IMG/VR virus record: IMGVR_UViG_3300010160_000035
Span: 1-64,000 of that record
Source of the DNA: a virus
Direction: 5' to 3' (one strand)
Length of the DNA: 64,000 nucleotides
The first letter of the stretch is position 1, and each line of letters starts with the position of its first letter. The notes beneath the pieces were generated by a model. That model worked only from the letters and a program-made list of their open reading frames with translations, had not been told where the DNA came from and ran no database searches. The translations under genes and the position numbers were made by a program. Below, piece by piece: positions 43,258-54,000 of this stretch.

Positions 43258-44451
43258 ATGAAAGTAAATAAGTATTATTCACCTGAATTTGGTGAACCAG
43301 ATGGAGATGGTATCCCTACAATTGATAACTCTTCTGATAAGAATCTTGTAAAAGATGTTTTAGAAGGTGGAGAATTTGATTTTGATACAGAATTGTCTAA
43401 TCTAATTAGTGATTCAGATGATGATGATATTGACCAAGAAAAGAGTATTGAAAAGAAAGCAAAAGATTTTGCTCCTAATGATAGTTCTTTAAAAGATGAT
43501 GATAAAGAAGATGAGCCTTTATATAAAGTTTTAGCTGAACAGTTAAAATCTGAAGGTTTATTTGATGATGAAGATTTTGCATCTGATGATGATTTTGAAT
43601 TTGATGGTTCTCCTGAGAGTTTTAAATATCTAATGGAAAGACGTGACTTTAAAAGAGGTTTAAAAATCTTTGAAGAAGTTGTATCTGAAATGCCAGCTAA
43701 AATGAGAACTCAGTTCCAGCTATTTATGGATGGCTTAGATGAAGATTCAGCATCTGATATTGGTAGTAAATTAGTAGATTATTCTAATGTAACTAAAGAA
43801 GATTTAGAAAATAATCCTGCAAAAGCAGAACAATTGTATAGAGAGCTTCTTAGAACTAAAGGATTTTCTAATGAAAAAATTACTAAGTATGTAGAAAGAG
43901 CAAGAGATTTAGATGAATTAGCTGATGAAGGATTAGAAGCAGCACAATCATTAAATCAAGATGCTCAAAAACAGATTGAATTTAAAAAACAAGAAGAGCA
44001 ATATAATTCTCAAAAAAGACAACATGAAGCTAGTCAAAGACTTCAAGCTCTTAAAGCAGCAATTATAAATACACCTGAGATTTTCAAAGGTGTAGGACTT
44101 ACTGAACAAATGAAAGAAAAGCTATACAAGTCTATGACTGAAACAGTAGCTTATGACGAAAATAAACAACCATTAAATAAAGTAGCAGCCTTGTCAAGAA
44201 AAAATCCTGAAGCATTTAGAATGCAGTTGCATTATCTGACTGAACTTGGTTTATTTAATACAGATGAAAGAGGTAATCTTAAACCTGACTTAACTAAACT
44301 CATGAGATTAGCGGAAACTAAAGTATCAAGATCAATAGATGACAGATTAAAAAAAGCTGCATTTAGATCAGGTTCAAATCTGAGTAATAATATTTCAGAA
44401 AAAGAATCTGATGTATTATCATCACTTGAACATTTCCTTAAAAACAAATAA
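43258..44451 (+). CDS. Probable scaffolding / head assembly protein
   Basis: This 397-aa protein lies between portal and MCP, where tailed phages usually encode the scaffold. Its first ~110 residues are very acidic (DSDDDDIDQEKS and similar), and the rest is Lys/Glu/Gln-rich helix with a coiled coil near residues 220-260. No protease motif is seen. The call rests on position and composition. Confidence 0.7.
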   Translation: MKVNKYYSPEFGEPDGDGIPTIDNSSDKNLVKDVLEGGEFDFDTELSNLISDSDDDDIDQEKSIEKKAKDFAPNDSSLKDDDKEDEPLYKVLAEQLKSEGLFDDEDFASDDDFEFDGSPESFKYLMERRDFKRGLKIFEEVVSEMPAKMRTQFQLFMDGLDEDSASDIGSKLVDYSNVTKEDLENNPAKAEQLYRELLRTKGFSNEKITKYVERARDLDELADEGLEAAQSLNQDAQKQIEFKKQEEQYNSQKRQHEASQRLQALKAAIINTPEIFKGVGLTEQMKEKLYKSMTETVAYDENKQPLNKVAALSRKNPEAFRMQLHYLTELGLFNTDERGNLKPDLTKLMRLAETKVSRSIDDRLKKAAFRSGSNLSNNISEKESDVLSSLEHFLKNK

Positions 44452-44458
44452 ATAAATC

Positions 44459-45970
44459 ATGCAATTATTTCAACTCCAAAAATACGCAGCCAAAGACTAT
44501 AATGGTCTAGTAACTGCAAATAACTTGGGAGCTTTATACATGAAGCGACCACAGCTTGTAACTAACACCATTCACCAGATTTTCAGAACTAATTTGAAGA
44601 ATGCGATGTTTGACTTCCTTAATCAATTTCCAGTTGTGGAAGTTGAAGAAAATAACTACTATGAGTGGATGCTCCAAGGTCAACATGATAAAAATATTCC
44701 TTTGTTAGAAGCATATGATGCTACTGGAACTTCTGCTGCTTCAGTAGGTGAACTAGGTGCAGGAGTTGCTGCTTTCTATGTAGTATTTGGTGAAGAGTAT
44801 TTTGAGCCAGATAACATCTTAAAAGGTAACAAAGCAGAATACTTACTTCGTGTAATCTCTGTTAAACCTAAAGGTACTAACTATGAGTATGAAGTAGAAC
44901 TTTTGACATCAGATCCAACACTTTCTGTTCCTGCAGAAGAACTTGAAGCTGGTCAGCGTTGGGCTAAGTTTTTCAACGTAGCACCATCTACACTTTCTAG
45001 TAGAGGTCAGAAGCCTAATTTTACTTCACCATTCAGAATGCGTAACAGAATTACTATGCAGCGTTTTGAGTATGAAGTTCCTGGTAACATGATTAATGAA
45101 GGTAAAAACTACCCATTAGAGTTCTCTTTTCCTGGACTTGATGGTAAGCAAGAAAAAGTTTGGATTAACTACCTTGATATGGTAGCTATGTACCAAGCTG
45201 AAGTTGCTAATGTAGTTATGCACTTTTATGGTCTACACAACTTTACAGAAAAAGATTTGTTCTTGAACAAAGACGCTTCTGGTAAATATCCATTGGAATC
45301 AGGTGCTGGTTTATTTGAGCAAATTGCACCATCTAACATTCACTATTACTCAACTCTTGACTTGGACTTCTTAACTGAAGTATTCTTGGATCTATCTATT
45401 GGTAGAATTGAAATGGGTAACAGAGTTGTTACTTTGTGTACAGGTGAATATGGTATTCGTGATTTTCACAGAGCTGTACTTGCTAAAGGTGGTACTGAAT
45501 TATTGATGTCTACTACTAACAGTGGTCCAGGACGTAGTAATGATACTTCTATCCACAAAGAAAATGGTGGAAAACTTACAGGTATTCCTAAGCCACTTTC
45601 TGCTGGTTTCCAGTTCACTAAGTATTACTCAATCAATGGTATTACATTTGAATTAATGTACTGTCCAATGTTTGATGATAAAGTTCTTTTCCCTGAAACT
45701 CACCCAGAAGGTGGAACTACTGAATCTCGTAGAATGATTGCTATGGATTTTGGTGGTGAATCAGGAATTAAGAGAGTATCTGTAAAAGGTCAACCATCTG
45801 TATTCCGTTATATCCCAGGTATGCGTGATCCATTCACACCTGCAGGAAAAGGTTCTCCTTCAATGGCAGTATCTAGATCTGATGGTTATGAAATTCACAG
45901 AATGATGTGGGGTGGAATGATGATTACTGATCCAACAAAAGTTGTTGACTTCCGTTACAACTTAGTTTAA
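44459..45970 (+). CDS. Major capsid protein
   Basis: This 503-aa protein follows portal and scaffold, as expected for the HK97-fold MCP of Crassvirales. Features include an N-terminal helical arm, then VEEENNYYEWMLQGQHDKN-like beta strands and a C-terminal domain with MIAMDFGGESGIK and SRSDGYEIHRMMWGGMM. It uses CGT for arginine far more than other genes here, which fits very high expression. It starts 7 bases after the scaffold stop and ends at a strong terminator. Confidence 0.9.
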   Translation: MQLFQLQKYAAKDYNGLVTANNLGALYMKRPQLVTNTIHQIFRTNLKNAMFDFLNQFPVVEVEENNYYEWMLQGQHDKNIPLLEAYDATGTSAASVGELGAGVAAFYVVFGEEYFEPDNILKGNKAEYLLRVISVKPKGTNYEYEVELLTSDPTLSVPAEELEAGQRWAKFFNVAPSTLSSRGQKPNFTSPFRMRNRITMQRFEYEVPGNMINEGKNYPLEFSFPGLDGKQEKVWINYLDMVAMYQAEVANVVMHFYGLHNFTEKDLFLNKDASGKYPLESGAGLFEQIAPSNIHYYSTLDLDFLTEVFLDLSIGRIEMGNRVVTLCTGEYGIRDFHRAVLAKGGTELLMSTTNSGPGRSNDTSIHKENGGKLTGIPKPLSAGFQFTKYYSINGITFELMYCPMFDDKVLFPETHPEGGTTESRRMIAMDFGGESGIKRVSVKGQPSVFRYIPGMRDPFTPAGKGSPSMAVSRSDGYEIHRMMWGGMMITDPTKVVDFRYNLV

Positions 45971-45980
45971 TAAATAACTA

Positions 45981-46010
45981 TAAAGGAGGGTTGAAATACA
46001 TCCTCCTTTA
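45981..46010 (+). terminator. Terminator after the MCP gene
   Basis: TAAAGGAGG (45981-45989) pairs perfectly with CCTCCTTTA (46002-46010) around a 12-base loop, followed by TTTATA. The loop contains the TTG of the next promoter, so the two signals overlap. Confidence 0.8.
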
Positions 46011-46022
46011 TTTATACCTTTG
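45991..46022 (+). promoter_or_regulatory. Predicted promoter after the MCP gene
   Basis: TACCTTTG (46015-46022) matches the -7 box and TTG (45991-45993) lies 21 bases upstream, inside the loop of the MCP terminator. It would drive the connector genes from a start near 46029. Confidence 0.6.
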
Positions 46023-46036
46023 TAAAAAATAAGAAA

Positions 46037-46996
46037 ATGGACAAGAAAATTAATAAGACAGAAACAACAGCTGCACCACTAGAAAGCTTCTTTATAGATA
46101 AGGTGGTTAAAGTTGTACCAATTGTAAGACCCAATAGTTGGGGACACAAATATCAAATCAGTGAAGATGGTAAAGATAAAACCAATGGTTCTTATCAATT
46201 TAATACTGCACTCACTTATTTGTCAGTACCTGTAAGTAAAAAGACAGGTCTATATATTAGACCACTTGACAACATTAAGAAAGTTAGAACTCCTGAGTTT
46301 CCTGATGATGAAATTACTGAACAAGATTTCTTTGAAAGAATGTTAGGAATGAGTAAAGGTGACCTTGATATTTCTAAGTATAAAACTGATGAAAAAGGTA
46401 ATCGTTTTCCTGATACATTTTGGCAAAGAAGTGGTACAGTTAAATTGAGAAATGAAGCAAACACTTTGGATTTATCTCTTCCAATGGATATGTTAAAATA
46501 TAAAGTATTAATGTTAAACAAGAATGTGGTGGCTCCATCACCTTCTGAAAAAAACAAAAAGCGTACTTACAGATTTATGATAGTAGATCAAGAAGTTGCT
46601 GAGATACAAGAGAAAGAAGAATTAAATGTAAAACTAGAAGCGTATTCTTGGTTTGCAAGAGTTAAAGCAGATATTGAACAACTAAAAGAAATTATGTGGT
46701 TATATGATTCAAGAATTAGTAATACTACAAACTATGATTATGTGTTTGCCTATGTTGGAAAACTCGTTAATGATTCACCTACTCAATTCTTAAAAGTAGT
46801 TAATGATATTAATAAAGATGCAAAACTATTACTAATGAAAGCATTAAAAAATGGTGCATTAGTTTTAACTAAAGAAAAAACTTATCAATTCCTAGATGGT
46901 AAAGATATTGGTCCACAAGTGAATGCAATTAAATTCATTAATGATTCTGAAAACTTTGCTATTGTAGAAAGACTTAAAGAACAATCTGGTGTATGA
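46037..46996 (+). CDS. Hypothetical structural or DNA-binding protein
   Basis: This 319-aa protein has a beta-rich middle (FWQRSGTVKLRNEANTLDLS...) and a helical C-terminus. It follows the MCP and overlaps the next gene by ATGA, so it is part of the head-completion set. I do not recognise a family. Confidence 0.7.
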   Translation: MDKKINKTETTAAPLESFFIDKVVKVVPIVRPNSWGHKYQISEDGKDKTNGSYQFNTALTYLSVPVSKKTGLYIRPLDNIKKVRTPEFPDDEITEQDFFERMLGMSKGDLDISKYKTDEKGNRFPDTFWQRSGTVKLRNEANTLDLSLPMDMLKYKVLMLNKNVVAPSPSEKNKKRTYRFMIVDQEVAEIQEKEELNVKLEAYSWFARVKADIEQLKEIMWLYDSRISNTTNYDYVFAYVGKLVNDSPTQFLKVVNDINKDAKLLLMKALKNGALVLTKEKTYQFLDGKDIGPQVNAIKFINDSENFAIVERLKEQSGV

Positions 46997-47742
46997 CAGC
47001 TAATGAAATGTGGGATAATGTCCTTGTAACTTATGATGCACTTTATTCACAAAGTGCTCCTGGGTTTGTTGACCCTGAAGCAAGCATTATTTTAACAAAA
47101 GCTCAGTGGTATTATATACTTCAGAGAATCAACCCTAAGAGTAATAGAAACATGGAGGGTTTTGAAGAAACTGAAGTTAGAATCCAAGAGTTATCTTCTT
47201 TAATAAAAGATAGTGGAGATGCAAATCCTCCAATATTACAATTAACTAATCCTACTGGAACATTGCCTGGAGAAACTCTCTGGGCAATCCCAGTTGATTG
47301 CATGCTACCTATTTATGAAGGTTGTACTACAAATACAAAACAATGTAATACTACATCTACATATAATAGGATTATGACAATACCAATATCTCATGATGAG
47401 TATAACTTAAATTACTCTAATCCTTATAAAAAACCTTGGACTGATGGTGTTGAAGGTATTATATGGAGATTAGAACATGGTACTCAACCTGTAAATACTG
47501 TAGAAAGGAAAATACATGGTATTATTACTGATGGTAGTTTTAGTATTACTAATTATTATATGAGATATATTAAATATCCTGAAGATATTCAAATTAATTT
47601 ATCTAACCCTAATTCACAAGTAAGTTGTAAACTAGACCCCATATCACATCAAAGTATCTGTGACATCGCTGTAAAATTACTCTCTGCAGCAGTGAGAGAA
47701 CAGATACCAGCTAACCAACTAAGTGCAGAGAATTTAGAATAA
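46993..47742 (+). CDS. Probable head-tail connector protein
   Basis: This 249-aa protein follows the MCP set. It has an N-terminal helical part (MTANEMWDNVLVTYDALYSQ) and beta strands with RYIKYPEDIQINL and a final helix, similar in plan to the protein at 63128 and to P22 gp4-like adaptors reported in Crassvirales (from memory). The assignment is by layout, not motif. Confidence 0.6.
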   Translation: MTANEMWDNVLVTYDALYSQSAPGFVDPEASIILTKAQWYYILQRINPKSNRNMEGFEETEVRIQELSSLIKDSGDANPPILQLTNPTGTLPGETLWAIPVDCMLPIYEGCTTNTKQCNTTSTYNRIMTIPISHDEYNLNYSNPYKKPWTDGVEGIIWRLEHGTQPVNTVERKIHGIITDGSFSITNYYMRYIKYPEDIQINLSNPNSQVSCKLDPISHQSICDIAVKLLSAAVREQIPANQLSAENLE

Positions 47743-47750
47743 ATATTTCA

Positions 47751-47758
47751 TATATTTG
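47751..47758 (+). promoter_or_regulatory. Possible -7 box of the 430-aa structural gene
   Basis: TATATTTG lies 37 bases before the start at 47795. No clear TTG at -33. The gene behind it appears highly expressed, which makes a promoter plausible. Confidence 0.45.
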
Positions 47759-47794
47759 TAAAACAAAACAACAACAAATTAACATTTTAAAAAA

Positions 47795-49087
47795 ATGGCT
47801 TTAGATTCAAAAAATAACATTAAGAGTGTATTTCTTGTTCCCGCAAATGCAACTGTAGTTACAGCTGGGACAAAAGTAACTCCAGGCTCATTAGCATTAA
47901 ATTCAGTAGTACTTACTAATATGTCTAATGAAGTACTTAATACATCTGCTGCAGGTAATTTTAACCCAGTTCTTTTTGATAAAATTAAAATTATCAAAGA
48001 TCGTGGTGCTGATTTACCTTTACAACAAGTAGTACTTACACGTGATCAAATTATAGCTGCTTCTTCTATTGCAGGTAGACTAGCTGTAGAACAAGTATCT
48101 TATGTTGGATACAATGGTAGTACTGGTTCTATGGATTCAACATCTAATAATTTCTTTATTATTAAATTAGAACACACACCAAATGCTTTCTTATATGGTA
48201 AACGTCCTGCAAGTTACAAGTATGGTACTTACCAATCAAGTGGGTCAGCTTCTCAAGCAGAGATTGCTAATGGACTTACAGCTTCTTTAGTACAAAATTT
48301 TCGTGCTAATAGAACTATTGATTGGAGAGTATTTTCAGAAGTAACTAATGGAGGTGCTAGAACAGCTGCAACTGCAACTGCTGCAGTAACTTTAACATTT
48401 ACTAAATACTCTAAATTTGTAACTGCATCTGCTGCAACTGCATCTACTAATATTGTAGCTGGAGATTATGTAGCAATTGATGCTGCTACTACTTCAGGTG
48501 TTTATAAAGTAGCTTCTAAAGATGCTTCAGGTAATTTAATTCTTGATATTGCATTCCAAGGAGAAACTACAACTATTGTAGCTGCTACTAATAATATTCG
48601 TATAGTTGCTGCTACTGCTAACGCTGCTTCTTTTGGTATCAAAATTACAGGTATCAAACAAAAGTATGATGTTAACAGATGGAGACAATATGACAAAGTT
48701 AGATTTAACACATTCCTTGAAGGATTTGTTACTGCTGTAGCTACTACAACTGCTGCCTTTGATGGTGTTGCTGTTTATGAGCAAGTAGCTAATGATGAGT
48801 ATATCTCTTGGGGTGATGAAGGTCAAGTATTTGTTGATCAAGTTCCACCATTGTTCCGTGAACAAGATGCTGTAGTTGGACAACAATATCAGCCTGCTGT
48901 AATTGGATGGTTAGATAGACTTCCATCTTTAATTGGTGCAGGTCAAAACAAAGGACAAGCTATTATGTATTTTGCTGGTGGTACTGGTACTTCAACTTAT
49001 ACTCCTGCTGCAGGTAATCAAGCTAGTATTATTACTTCTTTTAACTTGTGGTCAAATGTAGATTTACCTGCTACTTTTGTTTACTAA
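47795..49087 (+). CDS. Abundant virion structural protein (auxiliary capsid or tail)
   Basis: This 430-aa, Ala/Thr-rich beta protein has a central region (about residues 190-290) of Thr/Ala/Val strands that looks like an inserted Ig-like or decoration domain. It has its own -7 box and a strong terminator, which suggests a monocistronic, abundant product. Candidates are an auxiliary capsid or tail protein; sequence alone does not decide. Confidence 0.7.
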   Translation: MALDSKNNIKSVFLVPANATVVTAGTKVTPGSLALNSVVLTNMSNEVLNTSAAGNFNPVLFDKIKIIKDRGADLPLQQVVLTRDQIIAASSIAGRLAVEQVSYVGYNGSTGSMDSTSNNFFIIKLEHTPNAFLYGKRPASYKYGTYQSSGSASQAEIANGLTASLVQNFRANRTIDWRVFSEVTNGGARTAATATAAVTLTFTKYSKFVTASAATASTNIVAGDYVAIDAATTSGVYKVASKDASGNLILDIAFQGETTTIVAATNNIRIVAATANAASFGIKITGIKQKYDVNRWRQYDKVRFNTFLEGFVTAVATTTAAFDGVAVYEQVANDEYISWGDEGQVFVDQVPPLFREQDAVVGQQYQPAVIGWLDRLPSLIGAGQNKGQAIMYFAGGTGTSTYTPAAGNQASIITSFNLWSNVDLPATFVY

Positions 49088-49110
49088 TAACAATTAATCT
49101 CTAGATAAGG

Positions 49111-49150
49111 ATAGTGAAGGACCTAGTTTTTGAATTAGGTTTTTCACTAT
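49111..49150 (+). terminator. Strong terminator after the 430-aa structural gene
   Basis: ATAGTGAAGGACCTA (49111-49125) pairs over 15 bp, with two G-U pairs, with TAGGTTTTTCACTAT (49136-49150), followed by TTTTGTTT. This is a typical intrinsic terminator. Confidence 0.9.
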
Positions 49151-49180
49151 TTTTGTTTAGAATAAAACCTATAATATATT

Positions 49181-49789
49181 ATGGCATTTATACCAACAAT
49201 ATCTGCTTGTCTTAATGGATGCACAGGTATAACATTTAACGACACTACTGGGTTTTATAATAGTGTTACTAACCCTTATGGGTGGAATAATACTTTATGG
49301 AAAAACCAAATAGATGGTTCTCCATATGTTAATGCAGCTACTATTAGTATATCATTAAATGGTGGTGAGGCAACTACAGTTAGTGTATTAAATAAAATAC
49401 AAGATTCTATATTCCCAGATTTTGAATTATATCAATATACTCCTGTAGATAGTACAGGAAGTAATTTTAATTTAGCTGATGGTTATTATACTATTGTATA
49501 TACTATAACAGACAGTAATGATGCTACATATGTTGTAGATACTATTTTTGTAGTATATTGTAATGTAGCTTGCTGTGTTACTAATAAAGCAGCAGCTGTT
49601 GCAGCTGAATTGTGTCTTGATTGTGATTCACAAGCTTATGAAGATTTCTTACTTGCAGATGGTATTTTGCAAGCATTAAAAGCTACTGCAGAATCTTTAG
49701 GTACTGCAGAATTTACTAAACTATTAAACAAACTACAAAGATTATGTGGTACATCTACAACTGGCGGTTGTGGTTGTGGCTGCAGTTAA
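49181..49789 (+). CDS. Cys-rich structural (fibre-associated) protein
   Basis: This 202-aa protein has a beta-rich core, a Cys-rich middle (VVYCNVACCV ... CLDCDS), a C-terminal helix and a last segment GGCGCGCS. Similar Cys-ended proteins are common among tail genes of Bacteroidota phages (from memory). The next gene starts with MCSCSGSCNC, so the two may be linked through metal or disulfides. Confidence 0.65.
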   Translation: MAFIPTISACLNGCTGITFNDTTGFYNSVTNPYGWNNTLWKNQIDGSPYVNAATISISLNGGEATTVSVLNKIQDSIFPDFELYQYTPVDSTGSNFNLADGYYTIVYTITDSNDATYVVDTIFVVYCNVACCVTNKAAAVAAELCLDCDSQAYEDFLLADGILQALKATAESLGTAEFTKLLNKLQRLCGTSTTGGCGCGCS

Positions 49790-49803
49790 AAACTTATAAA
49801 AAT

Positions 49804-50625
49804 ATGTGTTCATGTTCAGGCAGTTGTAACTGCAATTCAACAATAATACCAAGAGGTCCACAAGGTGTTCCAGGACCACAAGGTGATACAGGAGCTCCAG
49901 GCAGTAATGGAACTCCAGGAACTCCTGCTACAATAACATTAGGTACTGTAACTACAGGTGATGCAGGTACAGATGTAATTATTACAAATGTAGGCCCTGA
50001 TGCTAACAATGCTGAATTTGATTTTACTATTCCAAGAGGAGATGAAGGAATACAAGGTCCTGAAGGTATACAAGGTGCACCAGGCCCTAGTATTATAGAT
50101 GCTATTTGGCCAAGTAATGGAATTGGATTAGGTGGATTAAATGATAAAAAAGGATCTATATATGTACCATATAATTATATGACTACAGCTGATGATACTT
50201 TAGAAGTACAAGCAATATTTAAAGTTGCAGATGGTGTTGAGATAGATCCATTAACTTTTTATATTAGAATATTAAATACTAATGTTGCTGCAGGTTCAAC
50301 AATATTAACTCAATATGGATCAATACCTTATATAGGTGTAGAAGGTGAAAATTTTGTAGTAGAAGTAGATTGTAAAATACAAAGAACTGGTCCTAATGCA
50401 TTTAGAATTAGAGCAAAATGGGAATTATCACAAGGACCTGTTGGTTCTACATACAAAAATACAATAACTACTTTTATAACAGATATTACTTTAAATAGTC
50501 TTATGTCATTAAGTAACCCTAACACTTGGGCAAATAGTCAATTTATTATTGCTTCTGCTGATGATAATACTCCTCCAGATATAAACTTAGTCCATTTAGA
50601 AGTTAGATCATTAAAACGTGTTTAA
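49804..50625 (+). CDS. Collagen-like fibre protein
   Basis: The 273-aa product starts at the ATG at 49804, 15 bases past the previous stop; the frame is open further upstream but overlaps that gene. It has a Cys-rich start (MCSCSGSCNCNS), two collagen-like G-x-y stretches (GPQGVPGPQGDTGAPG and GIQGPEGIQGAPGP) and a beta-rich C-terminal domain (about residues 95-273) that probably forms a trimeric knob. Likely a virion fibre. Confidence 0.8.
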   Translation: MCSCSGSCNCNSTIIPRGPQGVPGPQGDTGAPGSNGTPGTPATITLGTVTTGDAGTDVIITNVGPDANNAEFDFTIPRGDEGIQGPEGIQGAPGPSIIDAIWPSNGIGLGGLNDKKGSIYVPYNYMTTADDTLEVQAIFKVADGVEIDPLTFYIRILNTNVAAGSTILTQYGSIPYIGVEGENFVVEVDCKIQRTGPNAFRIRAKWELSQGPVGSTYKNTITTFITDITLNSLMSLSNPNTWANSQFIIASADDNTPPDINLVHLEVRSLKRV

Positions 50626-50640
50626 AATAAAATATAAACT

Positions 50641-51072
50641 ATGACTTGCTATAACTCAGAATTACCAATAGGTCCTCCAGGACCAACTGGTCCAATAGGT
50701 CCTCAAGGGCCTGCGGGCACACCTATATATAAAGTTTATACTGCTTTATTAACAGAAACACCGGGAAATCCTCCTACTGTTAATACATTAGAAAACACAA
50801 CTGATTTTGATTTAAGTTTTAGTAGATTTGATGGTGGTAAATACAGATCTAATACATTTGCAGCAGATTTAAATAAAATTACAATAACTTGTAATATTGG
50901 TTATTATAACCTTGCAAATCCTATTTTAATTGATGGTATTACAATATCTTCATTAGTTGTAGATGCAGGTTCTGGTAATATATATTTTGAATTAAGAACA
51001 GTAATTAATGGTCTTGGAGCAAGCGATGAATTATTAACTAATGCAGTATTAGAATTAAGAATATACCCATGA
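50641..51072 (+). CDS. Short collagen-like fibre protein
   Basis: This 143-aa protein has a short collagen-like segment (GPPGPTGPIGPQGPAG, residues 11-26) followed by a beta-rich head of about 110 residues. It overlaps the next gene by ATGA. Likely a fibre or fibre tip. Confidence 0.78.
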   Translation: MTCYNSELPIGPPGPTGPIGPQGPAGTPIYKVYTALLTETPGNPPTVNTLENTTDFDLSFSRFDGGKYRSNTFAADLNKITITCNIGYYNLANPILIDGITISSLVVDAGSGNIYFELRTVINGLGASDELLTNAVLELRIYP

Positions 51073-54000
51073 TACTAACACCTTTAAATATACAAGTAGC
51101 AATAATTAAAGCATTCTATGCTTTAGCTAAGAAATCAGTTAAGTACTATACAGGACTTGCTTTAGGTAAGAATAATACTTGTCTATTTAAAGAAATAAGA
51201 TTACTTAGAGCTTATGTAGAAATACTTAGAAACTTTGAGATAGTAGGTAGTACTATTACCTGTAACTGTTGTGTTGAAGGTGACTTTAATGTATTACTAA
51301 ATTCTGATTTACCAGTAACTGATACACCTATACAATTTGGTTGTGATAACCAAGGATATATGGTATATAATGGTATTGGATATGAGTTTACATACTTTTA
51401 TGATGATGCTAATAAAAAAATAGTAATAGATTTTTCAGGAGTATTAAATGATGTAGTTATTACTATTACTGATGTACAATTTACAGATACTTGTGATATA
51501 ACAGGGAATGCTGTTTCACCAATAGAAGTAGCTACTATAGATGAGATTACAGAACCTCCAGTTACAGTAGACAATGATTTTGGTACTTGGGATGGTAATA
51601 TAACTATATATGAATCTGATGGAAGTACAGAACTTGTACCACCTATAAGTTTAACTATTCCTGCAGCTGACATGGATAATGTAGAAGCTATTTTAGAACT
51701 TTGGAATACTACATATCCTGAATGGATTTTACAGTATTTTGAAGGACAGTTTGTTTTATATTCTCCATTTGATAATGTAAATTATACTGATTATATTGTA
51801 AAATTTAAACAATATGAAGGTGGTACTGATGCTACTTTAGATTTTGATTTATCAGAACTACCTCCTTTTATAACTGAGAATACACCATCTTACGCTGATA
51901 TATTATTTGAACAACCTACTTTTGCAGCTAGTCATGTAGCAGAAACTACAATAGCACTATCTTCTGGAAGATTGCCTTATAATGTTACTGCAGATCCTGC
52001 ATCTGTTACTATATTAATACCAATTGATCAATTTGCTGTTGGTGAACCAGCAACAATGAGTATTCCATTATACGAATTATTTAATTCTACAAATCAAGAT
52101 TTTTATTATTTAGGTATGCCTATGTTTAGTCATTCTGGTACTTATACTGGCATGCCTCAATTAATAGATGATTTTAATGTAAATAATGGTCAAGGATTTA
52201 CAGCAAGTTATGGTGGTATACAGCCAATAAGTGAAACATTAGCAACAGCTTCAAATATATCTACACTGTTTAATATTGCTGTACCTACAGATGTGTATAC
52301 AGCTAGATTATTTAATCAAAGTTTAAGTATTAATCTTACTATAGGTACATACACAGTAGGTGGAGATGATGTTCCTGAAGATATAGCAAATTTTATAGCT
52401 GCTGATATTATTGCTCAAGATATATTTGAAGGTACTGTTAGTGTAAGTGGAACAGTTATTACATTAACTGCACCAACAGGTACAGGAGCTTCTTGGAATG
52501 CTGTGTATTCATTTACTATACAAAGAAATGCTACTAGAATTAATACTTATGTTTTTAGTGGTGGTGTAGGGGTTCCAACTACACCAATATATTTATTAAA
52601 TATTACAGCACTTAATATTTATCCACAAACAGATTACGATGGAGGAATAATTGAAATTAGATATCCAACAGAAATGTATGACCCTGATGGAGGTCAATTT
52701 GCAGGTGCAGTAGATAATACTGATGGTATAGTAAAATTTACTAATTCTTATCTTGGTCCTAATATTATTTATAATACTGGACCATCTATTCCACCATCAG
52801 AAATTTTTACTAGCATATATGATATGTTAGATTCTTTTAATTTTAGTAATACTTTATTAGCGCAAGCTACTGTAACAGGAACTAGTGGTCCAAACTATGT
52901 AGTAAATATAGTAGTACCTACACCACCAGCATGGGCTTATAATGGTACTACTTTAAAATACGAGTATATATCAAATAGAACTTATATCAATATTGGCACT
53001 TATTCTGGAGGTTCAGATACTACAGCAGCTACTTATACTTTAGTAATACTTGATGATTCTAATGATCCATTTTTAACAGTAATTGGTACAGGTAATTTTT
53101 CAAATTATCAAGGTATTGTAAATAGTTTAAATAGTCAATCTACTTTTAATTCAGATTTTATAGCATCATTAAGTGTTAATAATATTATTATTACAACATT
53201 ATATGATCCACAAGGAGCTTTTTATAATGATTACAGTTTTCAATTAGCTTTAGATTATACATCTATGCAGTATACAGCAAATGATTTTGTAAGTACAGTT
53301 GGTATAATGTCTGGTGGTTTAGATGCTGTAGCTCCAAATATTACCCTTGTTAATGAATTTATTCCTCTTACTATTTTAGATTTACCTCAAAATAGTTATG
53401 ATGTAGATGGTATTAGTGGATTTGTAGATTATTTTAATGGTCTTAGTCCATACAATTATTCAGCAGAATATCTTGGTACTTCTCAAGATTTACCTGAAAT
53501 ACTATCTCAAAGTTTGCTTAACATGCCTAGCTTAACTGGAGACATACCAAATACTGTATTAAAAGCTTTTTATGCACCTTCTGTTATTTCTGCACCTACT
53601 TTAATAGGTACATTTACACCTACTACAGGTGGAGATTATACACCTAGTGGATTAGCATTAGGATTAGCAAATGCTGTAAATTTAAATGTTTGGGATGGTA
53701 CAGCAACAACTAATCTTTCTACTTTAATATTGTCATCACCTTCAGGTACTTTTGGTTCTTATAATAACTATATATCTGCAGTAACTTTAAAAGTACCTAA
53801 TGCTAAAGCAATAGTTAATGTTACATTTTTAACACCTTCTACAGGAGCAGGCACAGTAGAATTAACTGTATCTTTTGGTTCAGTTAGTCTTGGAATACAG
53901 TCTATTCCAGTAGCACAAACTGCAGTTCAATGGGCAACTGCTTATAAAAATAGAATTAATTCTGGTACAGGAACACATGGTTATACAGCTTTTACTTCAA

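Noticed and set aside
49744-49803. Longer start of the collagen-like protein
   Set aside because: It overlaps the Cys-rich end of the gene before; the Met at 49804 begins the plausible Cys-rich N-terminus.
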